64,000 nucleotides of DNA from Paraphysomonas bandaiensis (GCA_965644295.1 CBFFRP010000370.1:62001-126000); one strand, 5' to 3'. Shown: positions 20,791 to 31,106, numbered from the stretch's first letter. A program made the numbers and translations. The notes: generated from the sequence alone by a model not told the origin.

Positions 20791-21546
20791 ATGATCGTGT
20801 ATGTGACAACACAAGCAGGTAAGACGATGACGTTTACTGTTGAACCAAACACACGTATTGGTAACACCCACAAAACTGCTAGACACACTGATAGCATCAC
20901 TGATAGCATCACTGATAGCATGAATGCTCGTATGAGAAGCTATGAAGAAATGAATATGAATGAAGTAGGGAACTATACCTTCACTCTACCTCATTTAATC
21001 ATGAGATTGTGTCGTGATCTTCACTGGGATCCTCATTTTGCAGAGGAGGCAACTGGAGAATATATTCGATTGATTGAAATGAAGTGCGTCAGTCGAGACA
21101 CTGATGGAAAGATTTTATCACCATCACCAATTATCGATCAAGTTTGGCACACTCATATTCTGGATACAAGAGCGTATATGAAAGACACGGAGATTATTCA
21201 TCGGAGAGTAGCTGGTGATCAGCAATTTGAATTTCTGCATCATTCTCCGGATAATGCACAAGATGTAGACGAAAGGAGACGACGCTTAAAAAACACAAAA
21301 AGGGTGTATCGGGCAAGTTATGCGGAGCGTATGGACGAAAAATATTGGGCAGAGAATGCTACTGTGACTTATTTCTCACCTCCGCTATCACTGAAGGAAA
21401 TGGTTCGAAACGAGGAAGGAATTCCGTGCAATCAACAAAGACTCATTTTTAGGGATGTAAATTTGGATGATTCTAGGATGCTGTCCGACTACAATATCAC
21501 TCATGAATCTAGTATTCGCCTAGTCTTGAAGTTGATAGGGTGCTAG
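20791..21546 (+). CDS. Split ubiquitin-like protein with inserted WHxH (GRDP/DUF1399-like) domain
   Basis: 251 residues, one exon. Residues 1-25 ([20 protein letters not shown]..) align with ubiquitin's first two strands. Residues 199-251 ([20 protein letters not shown], then [20 protein letters not shown]) align with ubiquitin residues 24-76. Between them, exactly before the ubiquitin helix, lies a ~173-residue insert with [20 protein letters not shown] and FLHHSPD. This is the D-x2-W-H-x-H-x-LDT pattern of glycine-rich-domain/DUF1399-like proteins. The fold should close around the insert. The Ile44 position is kept (QRLIF), Lys48 and Lys63 are lost, and the end is LIGC instead of LRGG, so conjugation through Gly-Gly is not expected. 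A GCAGGTAAG donor-like word lies at the Gly10-Lys11 codons but the ubiquitin similarity continues through it. Function unknown; perhaps a ubiquitin-mimicking adaptor. Confidence 0.8.
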   Translation: MIVYVTTQAGKTMTFTVEPNTRIGNTHKTARHTDSITDSITDSMNARMRSYEEMNMNEVGNYTFTLPHLIMRLCRDLHWDPHFAEEATGEYIRLIEMKCVSRDTDGKILSPSPIIDQVWHTHILDTRAYMKDTEIIHRRVAGDQQFEFLHHSPDNAQDVDERRRRLKNTKRVYRASYAERMDEKYWAENATVTYFSPPLSLKEMVRNEEGIPCNQQRLIFRDVNLDDSRMLSDYNITHESSIRLVLKLIGC

Positions 21547-21585
21547 ACTGTATTTAGCACACTTCATATTGATTGGTTCAAACTA

Positions 21586-21703
21586 GGGCAGGAAATCTGG
21601 GCAATTTTCTACAACGAAGTTTTGGATGATTCCCAGATGCTGTCCGACTACGATATCAGTGATGGGTCTGTTATTATCGTACGCTTTACATTGAGAGGGT
21701 GAT
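21586..21703 (+). pseudogene. Second ubiquitin-like 3' fragment
   Basis: Thirty to forty bases after the split ubiquitin gene, an open stretch reads AIFYNEVLDDSQMLSDYDIS followed by DGSVIIVRFTLRG and a stop. It corresponds to ubiquitin residues about 42-75 and is closest to the gene just upstream (shared LDDS.MLSDY). The stop at 21544-21546 separates it from that gene and no start is visible. Most likely a decayed tandem copy of the ubiquitin C-terminal exon; an alternative 3' exon cannot be excluded. Confidence 0.65.
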
Positions 21704-21877
21704 AGATGATAGTCAGAACACTTCATATTGTACATTATATGTAGTCCGATTCCTATCATATCATTAGTTCGTGTAACACTGATAACCACAACTGTGTTTT
21801 TCTAGTAACGTCATTATAAGTCAAATACCTTATAGATTTTAATTCCTTACAAACAGCAAAACTCAACACAGACTGCC

Positions 21878-22525
21878 CCATTCCGAGGGCGTGCCCTAGT
21901 AAAGTGCTAGAGTTGATTAAGCTAAGTAATGTATATATAGTTAATAAATATCAGCGTATTCTTTGTGTGTCGGCGCCAATAAATCTCTAGCTTGATCTAC
22001 ACTCTACACTATACTTGCATAGTTTATATGAAATTACACCCTCAACAAAGTCAGACTCGCACCTTTTCGTGGTGTTCTGGGGGATAAGTACCGGGGAGAT
22101 TCTCTCTGGGAAACGAACATGAGCCGCAAACATAGTCAGCAGATATTCTTCTGCCTACTCATATAGCCGAATGCTTGTGTGGTACAAGGGACACCAATAA
22201 GTGTCACTTGTGTAGACGTCTTTGGGCCCTGACGAATAAACAGGCATCCGGGACAGGGCCCACCTGAAGGGTAACCGGGGTATTGGGCTGCCTGCTGAAG
22301 TCAAGCATCCGAGATGTTCACCTTAAGAACTCAGAGCGGAAGTGGTCGCACCTTGGTGCTTGCGGCAACGCACAAGCAGCTTCCGTAGCGTTAAATAGTA
22401 GGATAAAGAAAGTGAGTACTGATTAGTTACAGGTAGAGATCTAACTAGTTTGTCTACTAGCATTCATCTAGCTACTAAGTTGGTGCAGGTTTTTGACGCC
22501 TGTTGCTAATAATAAGACTTTCAAT
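21878..22525 (+). mobile_element. Complete-looking non-autonomous retroelement
   Basis: Starts CCATTCCGAGGGCGTGCCCT and ends with GACGCCTGTTGCTAATAATA plus AGACTTTCA. The internal order (ACCCTCAACAAAGTC, GTGTGGTACAAGGGACACC, GAAGTCAAGCATCCG, GCACCTTGGTGCTTGCGGC, GATCTAACTAGT) is shared with the partial copies at 15068, 39338/47521 and 48385. No ORF with known motifs. It is best explained as a SINE-like or deleted LINE derivative. Confidence 0.65.
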
Positions 22526-22529
22526 ATGT

Positions 22530-22830
22530 ATGAGATTACAAGAAATCCCGCGCATTCTAGGGGAGGAGTGAGTCAATAGTGAGTAGTGAGTCATGCATGG
22601 TCACGGTCACGAGAATCTGTACGAACATATATAACTCCTGCATAACTATGAGAAATCCCGCGTTATCTAAAAGAAAAAAAGCACGGGTGGGGCGGCAACA
22701 GAATCTGCGCATGATCTATGCGGTCAGCTACCTTGGTACACGGGTAGGCGGGTGGTAGAATCAGTGCTATATCGGTAATATGTGGTGTACCAGCAAGCCT
22801 ACACTATGGTCACGCCCTCGGAATGAGGCA
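22530..22830 (-). repeat. Inverted copy of the 7985-8360 repeat
   Basis: On the minus strand it begins TGCCTCATTCCGAGGGCGTG and follows the 7985 copy through ATAGCACTGATTCTACCACC, CGCATAGATCATGCGCAG, AACGCGGGATTTCTCATAG and CTCCCCTAGAAT. It sits tail-to-tail with the element at 21878-22525. Confidence 0.7.
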
Positions 22831-22861
22831 TGTACAAATAAACATATCACAGACTGATACC

Positions 22862-23084
22862 TATTGAAAGTCTTTTATTTAGCAATAGGCGTTAGAAACC
22901 TGTACCAATATATAGTGGCTAGTTGAATGCTAGACATACTAGTTAGACAGATACCTATATACATATATACGTACACTATAACAGAAAAATTTGCCAAACA
23001 CTGGTTGAATTTGTTCACAAGTTGGTTACCAAACAACAGATATGAAATTGTAGCGTATATGAATATAATAAGTACACCACAACG
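22862..23084 (-). mobile_element. Minus-strand element tail and short 5' remnant
   Basis: ATTGAAAGTCTTTTATTTAG followed by CAATAGGCGTT (22863-22893) is the reverse complement of the common element tail, so this element extends rightwards. The following ~190 bp are AT-rich without coding features. Confidence 0.5.
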
Positions 23085-23585
23085 CAGATACGGCACCAGT
23101 AACACTGATTACGACCCCACCACACTCACAGCAATGCCAGTCACAGGATACTCACCCGACACCTAAAATACTCCAACTACTCCAAGCGACATCCACCCCA
23201 AGAATTCTATCCTCTGCAAGAGTCCGAACCCGACAGAGACAAGCGCCACCACTCCGGAAACAACTCCTCCTTACTTTTGACCGAAATCCCACCTCGACAA
23301 CCAGCACCATCTCCACCACCGACATACACTTTCATATACATCTAGCCCCAACCATCCCCAGTAAAACCCATGATACAGGCCCGCCAGACACTCTGCCCAA
23401 AGGCAGACCCCCCGACTAACCTCACTACAAGGGACGGTTGCACCATGGTGCTCGCAGCGATGCACAAGCAGTTCCGAGACGGTTGCCCGCCACTAGTCGT
23501 ATAGCAAGTCCTGTTATTAGTTAGTCTATAGATGTAAAAAACTAGTTTCTATACACAACCGTTCTCATGTAATAATCAGATATTC
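23085..23585 (+). mobile_element. LINE-like 3' fragment, second copy
   Basis: From GATACGGCACCAGTAACACT to CGTTCTCATGTAATAATCAG it matches 7460-7975 with small substitutions. It lacks the (CCCTAA)n insertion and the zinc-cluster region. Reading frames are broken. A 5'-truncated copy of the same family. Confidence 0.7.
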
Positions 23586-24992
23586 CTTTGATATGAATAT
23601 AATAAGTCACAAAAATAATTAATTAATTAATTAGTAATTACAACTTTCTTTCAACTTTTATTAGACACTTCTTTCTTAATGTTGTTCTCGTGAGTGATCA
23701 AGTAGATGATATATATATATATTATTAACCTGTTCTGGAGAGGTTGTATGTAATGTGATGAATGACGCTGACTGCAGTGATATACTCTCTAATGTATCGT
23801 GAATAATATACTATATGCATACATGCTACAGAAAGGCTAGATAGACATACACGTACATCTGTGTTATGTAGATATGTATATATGAGCTTATTGTTATGTT
23901 TGAGTGTTTGTTTTGATGCTCTGTAAGCCACTAATATATTGTGTGGTGTGAGATGGTATCTTAGACAGTCACAGTGTGTAATCAATGGATATAAGAACGA
24001 CTAGGTTGAATACCAAAGTTGACTAGGTTGAGTCATTTATTACTTTGACTAGGTTATTCCACCAAAAATAGCGTGACTAGGTAATTCAACCAATTTGACT
24101 AGGTTGAATAATATTTCCCATACTACTTAGTGTATTGTACAACATATATTACATAAAAATATTATAATCATACACAGTTGAGAAGCCATTGGAGCTGTAG
24201 GACGTATAATATCCCCTGGAAACTACGATATCAATAAATAATCTTATACGAGAATGGCAGTCCCATTATGATTCTATAATATTCTATAATCATATCGCCT
24301 ATTATTGACTTTTTAATCATTTTATCACTAAGGTCGTTGAAGAATAGTTTAGTCAGACAAGATAATGGATAATTATTATAATTGCAAACACAATGGTGCA
24401 TTTTGGATGAAGCTCAAAGCATTCACCAACATAATTTTAGCATTCAGATAGCAACCACTGCAACTTCCGTTTATTGAATCGTCATGTGATACTTCAGTTT
24501 CACAGTTATGTACCTATACAGCATTTCACCAAGTATCACCTTTTCTCACATTAATTTTAACGAATAATACGTTCTATACTCTATACTAGGGAAATATACA
24601 TGATATTCCAGTATCCACCACTCGTTTGTATTCGTTATGACATTGTAATGAGTGTTTGATCATCGATCTGACCCAAATCAGAATTTTCAAAACATGTTAT
24701 TCTGATTCCAGTGTTTTGATAGAACCGCTGATTACTTAACATACAGAGAACTGTGAATAATTTTCTCAACGGTGCTACTTCTAGTGCAGTATGCGAAATA
24801 CTATTCTTCTACACATAATTACATAGCACTGTTCAGTAACGAAGAACCTTAAGCGGCTCTACTTTGTCAAATTGGTCAACAAGTGATCAAGAGGCCAAGA
24901 TGCTTTATTTCTACTCTACAGAAGCGAAGTCCTGCGTTGCTTTTATACTGGAGTAATTGTAAAATGTAAGGTACACGGCGTGGTCTTTAAAT
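23586..24992. other. AT-rich intergenic stretch with GACTAGG-type repeats
   Basis: No gene seen in 1.4 kb. At 23998-24115 five spaced copies of GACTAGGT(T/A) occur, several followed by TGAAT or ATTC. The last, GACTAGGTTGAATAATAT, recurs at about 63952. Elsewhere only AT-rich DNA, including TTAATTAATTAATTAG near 23620. Confidence 0.45.
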
Positions 24993-27575
24993 CTAATAAA
25001 ACTCTGAGCGCCTGCTATCTACATGTAAACTATGTCGCTGCTGGCCCTCAAAAGGGGATATTACTACTTTTTCGCTATCTCCGCTCGAAACAAAAGAACT
25101 TATGCTAAAAGATGAATTCCGATCATGCGATGGGGAATTCTGGTCGCATGAAGCGGCTTTCTGATCGCGGGTTATGGGCCGAACACATAGGCTTCGCATC
25201 GAAGGGATGTTAGCCTTCGCTTTCCGCATAGTCGACCAACAACTTCTGAACATTCTGCGGAAAGCCGCCCGAACAGACTCTGTGCCAAAAGCAAAAAATG
25301 GACCAATACCGAAGCTGACCATAAAGATCTGAACAACAAAGATTCGCCAGGAAACTTCGATACGAAGGGCTTGACCCCCGCATTCATCTTCTCCTGCATG
25401 CTGCGCCGAATATGCGTTCTTGCGTAACATACAGTCGTAGAAACTAATTTGGGCAAAATTTTGTATGTTCGAAGTTGTATTTGCTATTACACCAGCAGCA
25501 CCCAGTGCCACTGCAGAGCTAACTATAAGAAAAACGATGCGTCTGTACAAGTACAACGACGACAATATGGCAGAGAAGTAGGCACACATTCCACTCTTCG
25601 TTGATTTGCCCTTCTCGGATTGTCTGAAGTTTCTTTCACTGAATCGTCCTTCTGCCTGTTCCAGACCGTCGTTTCCAAATTCTACTGATACCAGGCTCAA
25701 ATCAGACGGCCGTGTATTATCCTCAGTAGAACGGGGGTTGAACCTATCAGATGAAACGGCATCGGAGGGACGGATGTCATTCTTTACCGTCCGTATGATT
25801 AAAGTAGAGCACAATAGCACCATTGATGGCCCTATAACCATCACTGGCAGCCAGACAAGTAGGAAAAACAAGAGATCTCCTACCCAGCTCTTCCCAAACA
25901 TTGGGCCACAGAAGTTGTACTCGGACTTCCAATAGTTTCCTATGTACCCAATTCCCAGAAACACCCCAGTACAAACGACTGGGTGAGCGTAGCAGAAGTA
26001 TGTCTGTACAGCCCGCCATATCCTTAGCTGGGACACCTTAGAGAGGTAGTCATAAGGACGCACTATGCAATATATATGCGAACATATCCTTCCTGTCCAT
26101 GCCTGCTGCCAACATATTGTGAAGACGATTAGGGAACCTTGGACGACACAAAAAGCGTTGTGAAGAAGAAAGCCTGCATTGCCGCTGCACTGCAAAGGGT
26201 GGCTCTGCCCGGCGACTGTGAACCCATTAACTAGCATAAAAACAACACTACAAGCATTTGAAACAGATACTCCGAGACAGAGAATCACAACCTGTTCGGA
26301 GAGGGCACACTTTTTGCGCGCCTGGATAACAGAAAGTGTCACATCCTTCGCTGCAACCGACCACGCTTCCCTCACCACACTGGCATGTTGCCCCAATGTG
26401 ACTACGCCAAGTACACATGAAAGTGCGGAGACCACGAATAAAACATAGGAATTAAGATAGAAGGTACCCCGCCTGTACCACAGATTCGGACAAGCTATGG
26501 AACACTCAGACCCATCAAACCGTGGTATAAACACCTCCGATCTACTGTCCAGAGTCTTATCATCCGGTATCACAGTTGGGTCAGGACAGACTGCTTCTGA
26601 CTCCTGTACTTCACTGGTGCCTAGAATGTAACAGTCCTCTCCTTCTGCAGCAGCGTTCTCAAGGCAAGTTTCTCCTACAAATGTTTCGGGGTCTATCGAA
26701 AAATCCTCCCCCTCCCCCCTGCCCTTGTACTTGAACCCGATAGTATCAGCTAATTCAAAAAAGTCTGCGCATGCCTTACTGATAGTAGCACAGGCCTTTG
26801 GACAATACTTCAAGTCCGTCCGGGTACCTGTAACGTTGTTATACCACACACCGTACTCTTGGTAGAGCATCCCGCAAGTATACTCCCTGATGTATGACTT
26901 GCAATTTAATGCGAGCCATATAGGGGATTGGTAGGCAACAAACTTTGTAACATTGTTCTCAAGATCATCAAAGGGAGTCGTGGAGAATAATTCATAGGTT
27001 ATCACCCCTACACATTCATCTCCAAAATACGGCGTAGGTGCAAGTGATGGTGCTGATGTGGGTACTGCAGATGGGTCAGCTGATGGAGCACATGAAGGTA
27101 AATAACTAGGGGATCCAGAGGGGTCAGATGATGGGCATGATGATGGTAGTAATGAGGGGTTAGAGGAGGGGTATGATGATGATGGTAGTGATGAGGGGAT
27201 AGAAGATGGGCATGATGATGGTGATGATGATGAGGGGATAGAAGATGGGTATGATGATGGTAGTGACGAGGGGATAGAAGATGGGTATGATGATGGTAGT
27301 GACGAGGGGATAGAAGATGGGCATGATGATGGTAGTGATGAGGGGTCAGAGGAGGGGAACGATGATGATGGTGATGATGAGGGGATTGAGATGGGTAAAC
27401 TAGTTGGACATGATGATGGAACATGCGATGGTTGATTAGATGGCATTATAGAGGGTAGTGTACTGTTTTCTGTGAGATATACGAGTGTGTATGTTGATAG
27501 TGATGAGGAGGACAAACATGTATATATAGAGGCTATTAGAAGAGTTATTTGGAGTGTTGGATGATAGAGAATCAT
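24993..27575 (-). CDS. Frizzled-like seven-transmembrane receptor with Pro-Ser-Ser stalk
   Basis: 860 residues in one exon. A signal peptide (about 1-22) is followed by a stalk of about 140 residues made of P-S-S/D-P-S repeats (SSLPSSCPSSIPSSLPSSYP), encoded by a GATGATGGTAGTGATGAGG-type minisatellite. From about residue 186 comes a Cys-rich ectodomain with spacing like a Frizzled CRD (CVGVITYELF.., ALNCKSYIREYTCGMLY, LKYCPKACATISKACADFF). Seven hydrophobic helices lie between about 365 and 780, including YVLFVVSALSCVLGVVTLG, FLLHNAFCVVQGSLIVFTI, LLFFLLVWLPVMVIGPSMV and IFVVQIFMVSFGIGPFFAFG. A Ser/Arg-rich cytosolic tail ends the protein. This fits a Frizzled/Smoothened-like GPCR at the cell surface; PSS stalks are common in stramenopile surface proteins. 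Ligand unknown. The canonical Frizzled KTxxxW motif after helix 7 was not seen. Confidence 0.75.
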   Translation of the reverse strand: MILYHPTLQITLLIASIYTCLSSSSLSTYTLVYLTENSTLPSIMPSNQPSHVPSSCPTSLPISIPSSSPSSSFPSSDPSSLPSSCPSSIPSSLPSSYPSSIPSSLPSSYPSSIPSSSSPSSCPSSIPSSLPSSSYPSSNPSLLPSSCPSSDPSGSPSYLPSCAPSADPSAVPTSAPSLAPTPYFGDECVGVITYELFSTTPFDDLENNVTKFVAYQSPIWLALNCKSYIREYTCGMLYQEYGVWYNNVTGTRTDLKYCPKACATISKACADFFELADTIGFKYKGRGEGEDFSIDPETFVGETCLENAAAEGEDCYILGTSEVQESEAVCPDPTVIPDDKTLDSRSEVFIPRFDGSECSIACPNLWYRRGTFYLNSYVLFVVSALSCVLGVVTLGQHASVVREAWSVAAKDVTLSVIQARKKCALSEQVVILCLGVSVSNACSVVFMLVNGFTVAGQSHPLQCSGNAGFLLHNAFCVVQGSLIVFTICWQQAWTGRICSHIYCIVRPYDYLSKVSQLRIWRAVQTYFCYAHPVVCTGVFLGIGYIGNYWKSEYNFCGPMFGKSWVGDLLFFLLVWLPVMVIGPSMVLLCSTLIIRTVKNDIRPSDAVSSDRFNPRSTEDNTRPSDLSLVSVEFGNDGLEQAEGRFSERNFRQSEKGKSTKSGMCAYFSAILSSLYLYRRIVFLIVSSAVALGAAGVIANTTSNIQNFAQISFYDCMLRKNAYSAQHAGEDECGGQALRIEVSWRIFVVQIFMVSFGIGPFFAFGTESVRAAFRRMFRSCWSTMRKAKANIPSMRSLCVRPITRDQKAASCDQNSPSHDRNSSFSISSFVSSGDSEKVVISPFEGQQRHSLHVDSRRSEFY

Positions 27576-28264
27576 CCCCTACCACTAGCACGGCCACAAT
27601 GAGTGGATAGATTATGGTGTGGTGTATAGTGGCCTGCTGTGGAGGTGTAACTAGAGATATGAGTATGGAAGGGGAGATATATGGAGGGTTACGTACATGT
27701 GTATATGTATGTATGATATGGAGGATAGGATACCATTGAGAGTAGATGTACTGCTGTATTAGTGGAATAGAGGGGTACAGTACTTATTGATTGGATAGGA
27801 GAGCAGCAGTAAGTGTACTGTAGTACATTAAGAATGTATAGTATGAAGTGTCATTTGTACGTCGTAGTGGAATAGAGGGGTACTGTACTTATTGATTGGA
27901 TAGGAGAGCAGCAGTACGTGTACTGTAGTAGTACACTATGAATAAGATGGTACAGTACTTATTCGTATGATAGAACAGTACAAGTACTGCAGTACAGTAG
28001 AGCGATATGTTATGAATATTTCAGTACTTCTCTCGCTGTATGTACAGCAGTACACACAGCAGTAGAGTCCTATGAGACCATAGAGTAGTATTGAAATACA
28101 GACGTATGTGTATATATATAGCAGTTAACTTTACAGAGTTTCTAGTATATACATACATAATACCACCTTAACCCTTAATATAAACATACACTACATACAA
28201 AATAAACTTCAATTGCAATTAACATTGATTACATATCACTACATTACCTTACTATATCTTATCA
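27576..28264. promoter_or_regulatory. Divergent promoter region with repeated GTACAGTACTTATTGATTGG modules
   Basis: This 689-bp spacer separates the starts of the Frizzled-like (-) and ankyrin (+) genes. A ~65-bp module containing GTGGAATAGAGGGGTAC, GTACTTATTGATTGGATAGG and AGCAGCAGTAAGTGTACTGT occurs at 27762-27826 and 27866-27930, with a partial third copy from about 27948. Palindromic GTACAGTAC/AGTACTG words are dense through 28060. A shared regulatory role is inferred from position and repetition. Confidence 0.4.
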
Positions 28265-29463
28265 ATGGCCCGAAATGAGCATTTAGATGATAATATCAGT
28301 TGTTTCCTTCAGTCGATAGGAATCAACTCTGATAATGATACAGATATGCATGATATAGAAAACAAATTAATGTTTCATACTTTAGAAAGTTTAGGTACAT
28401 TATTACATGTTGCTGTGAAGAATAATGCTCGTAGTCAACAACGTGCAGATGATGATCAAGACGAAGATATTCAAGACGTACTGCGGAGGTCTTTTTCATC
28501 GGCTTTACATTATTTTGCGGATAATATCAAGTCCCCACCTGATGAGGATATAAGGGAACCGTACCCTGAGAAGTGGCTGAAAGAATCTTTCCCAGATTCA
28601 GCAAAAGAAGAGGATGGAAGAACGTGGCTGCCTCTGCAGTGGGCCTTGAAAGCGGCTGATAGTAAAACTGATATGCTTGGCGTGGAGGATGCAGAAATTT
28701 TGCTAAAGGAATACCAGTCTGTTGAATTTGCAGTTTCGCCACTATCAATGGCCGTCGCTAAAAGCGAGCCATGCTTGGACGTGGTCCGCTCCATTCTCCA
28801 TCATAACCCTTCTGCAGCAAAGGAGCCTGACCGCGACAAGGCCTATCCTTTCATGTACGCATGCGCCTGGAATAGAAATATAGAGACTGTAGAACTGCTA
28901 CACAGTCAATGTCCCGCCACCGTTGACAAGGCAGACATATACGGGTTCCGTGCACTCCACTACGCTTCCTATGTCGGCTCTCTTGATATGGTACGATACC
29001 TTTTGCGGCTAAACCCACGTGCGGCGCAGCAGCCAAATAGATATGGCGTTCTTCCCCTCAATGCATGTGTAGTAAACCGACTGGGGTCTCTAGAAATGAC
29101 TAGGCTCATATATGAAGCACATCCTCCAGCAGTTCGTGTGGCAGATGAGAATGGTCTTCTCCCATTGCACAAAGCTGCGCAGCATGCATCCATGGAAACC
29201 ATACAGGTAAGTCTTAACATCGACCGCTGTCATACAAAAGACAACAGCTAAACGAAATGTTGTAGTTTTTGTTAGAGGCTTTTCCAGAGGCTGTTAACCT
29301 CACAGATGAGGAAGGACTTCTTCCTCTTCACTATTCGGGTATCCGTGTAGACAAGGACCTAGAAATTCAACAGTTTATTCTGGAGGCCAGTCCCAAGAGT
29401 GCAGCGGACAGTGCGAGGGTAGCTCTAGCAAGTTCTCAAAAGAAAGAATGTGTGATTATGTAA
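28265..29463 (+). CDS. Ankyrin-repeat protein
   Basis: Exons 28265-29206 and 29266-29463 join in phase 0 across a 59-bp intron, giving 379 residues. The N-terminal ~130 residues are acidic and unrecognised. From about residue 190 successive ~33-residue units carry ankyrin features: KAYPFMYACAWNRNIETVEL, GFRALHYASYVGSLDMVRYL, GVLPLNACVVNRLGSLEM, GLLPLHKAAQHASMETIQ and, after the intron, GLLPLHYSG. The repeats have the diverged style (spacing with HNPSAAKEPD, NPRAAQQPNR) common in protist families. Ankyrin repeats mediate protein binding; the partner is unknown. No catalytic domain seen. Confidence 0.8.
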
Positions 29464-29920
29464 TATTGTAGGACTGCCGATGTTAGGTCTTATAGAGATT
29501 TATTATTACTATTATTATTATTTGCGATGTTATGTAAAGTAGTACATTACAATCACACTTCAATACCAGTTGCTTTTTTCTGTCAGGAGTGTTAGATGGG
29601 GTACATGTGAACACAAACAAGCAGCGTAATCTTCATATGCAAACGACTCTAAAAAGGGCAGCAGAAGGAAGATTTTAATCTCTCATATTTGTTGTTTTTC
29701 TGGTCTCGACGTGACCACGACTAATTGGTATTATTTATTCACACTAAATGCTGTTGTAATTCAACTAGATCTATCATTGGATCAGCAATATGCCAGAACA
29801 CACAGTCTACCACAAAACGAAATGACAGACTATGTTAATTGATACACTTGATGCTACTCTCATCTCTCACACGCAATGAGAAGAATTCATTCAATCCATT
29901 GCTCAAGCGAATTAATACGA
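29464..29920. other. Convergent intergenic spacer (ankyrin gene and Spt4)
   Basis: Both neighbouring genes end here. A TTATTATTACTATTATTATT run lies at about 29501-29522. No further features. Confidence 0.4.
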
Positions 29921-30454
29921 CTACTGTGACTTAGACTTCTGTGTGCGGTAAGTGTAATTGTTATCTTCACAAAATTCGATGACATCATTAGGGAGTTCCC
30001 CAGCGACTTCAATGGCATACATTCCAGGGACACCTTTATCTATGAAACGGTGAGTAACTATAAACAACTTGCATAACGAAATACGTACCTATCCGCTGCC
30101 ATCTGGCTACCCAACTACCCCGTGGTTCAAGAAGTGATATCATTCCTTCAAAATATGAAGTAGTACACTATAAGTATAAGTATTACTAGCCATTACTACA
30201 TATACAGTGATATATATGATAAGTACCGTATTTATTCTGCTCTGATTTCTACGCAAGCGTAAAAACTCACAATTCTCACATCCATCCTCATAAAACTGTA
30301 TATATGTGTGTTATTTGTATGTAAAAGTGTGTATGTTTTGACAAACCTGCTCATATGTTTTCAACAGAGAGCATCGCATGCAACAACGAATAGCTTTAAA
30401 TGTATCAGGAATACCTGCGTATAATTCAGACACATCGACTACTTCATCGTCCAT
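29921..30454 (-). CDS. SPT4: Transcription elongation factor Spt4
   Basis: Four exons on the minus strand (30347-30454, 30227-30295, 30089-30167, 29921-30039) join in frame to 124 residues. Introns are 51, 59 and 49 bp. The zinc-finger cysteines IRCCMRCSLLKTYEQF and GCENC match Spt4's C-x2-C..C-x2-C. CTTSYFEGMISLLEPRGSWV and ARWQRIDKGVPGMYAIEVAG match the Spt5-binding core (TSSSFDG, SWVSKWQR and PGVYAVSVTG in known members). Spt4 pairs with the NGN domain of Spt5 to form DSIF, which rides on RNA polymerase II (and I) to support elongation. Length fits the family (human 117). No exon was long enough to stand out as an ORF, so it is easily missed. Confidence 0.93.
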
Positions 30455-31106
30455 TATGAATTGATTATGTGTAATGAAGTAGTTATTGATTAGATGAATT
30501 GAATGAGTGGTATATGAGTGGAGTTAAGATAAGAGTTAATGCTCTATGAACTGCTATATATATATATATATATATACTGCCATAGACACACTGCACTGGT
30601 CTGTATATATATAGAGAGAGGGGGAGAGAACACATACGATACCATAAGAACTGTACGTAAAATCAACCTGTGTGCTATATATCGCTATTTTAGAGCATAA
30701 AATCTAATTTTTATCTTTTTTGGGGGCCAATTTTCCCTATTTTTTATTTTACTTACCATATATACCTGCATTTTCCTACTTTCAGCCTATTTTAACTAAA
30801 ATATTTCCTATTTTTACCTAGACAGATATTTGTATATGAAGATACTCGTATGTCGAGCTGTAGGATTGTATTTGAACATTTAAAATCCCCTGCAATGATA
30901 GTTGCGTATAGTGGAGATATCCATATGCATGTATAGTAGAGAGCCATCACGTGTTCATCATATACATATAGAGAAGACTAGAAGAAAATCGAAGTTGAAA
31001 GTGAAGTCGAAGTGAAAGTGGCGAATATTCATATTCAACTTCGTTCTTCATTGCACAGAGAGTATATACCCCAGTGGCTTATATATAGTAAATCGTGTAG
31101 AGCAGT
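30455..31106. promoter_or_regulatory. Divergent spacer between Spt4 and the giant coiled-coil gene
   Basis: 652 bp holding (TA)n near 30556-30577, GAGAGAGGGGGAGAG near 30613, and a T-rich stretch with repeated CCTATTTT(T/A) words (30690-30815). Both promoters should be here. No motif was recognised with confidence. Confidence 0.35.

Noticed and set aside
20340-20812. Similar repeat-peptide reading frames over the (GTAT)n tract
   Set aside because: Same microsatellite artefact.
27008-27424. His/Pro-rich frame on the minus strand
   Set aside because: Shadow frame of the PSS-repeat DNA of the Frizzled-like gene.
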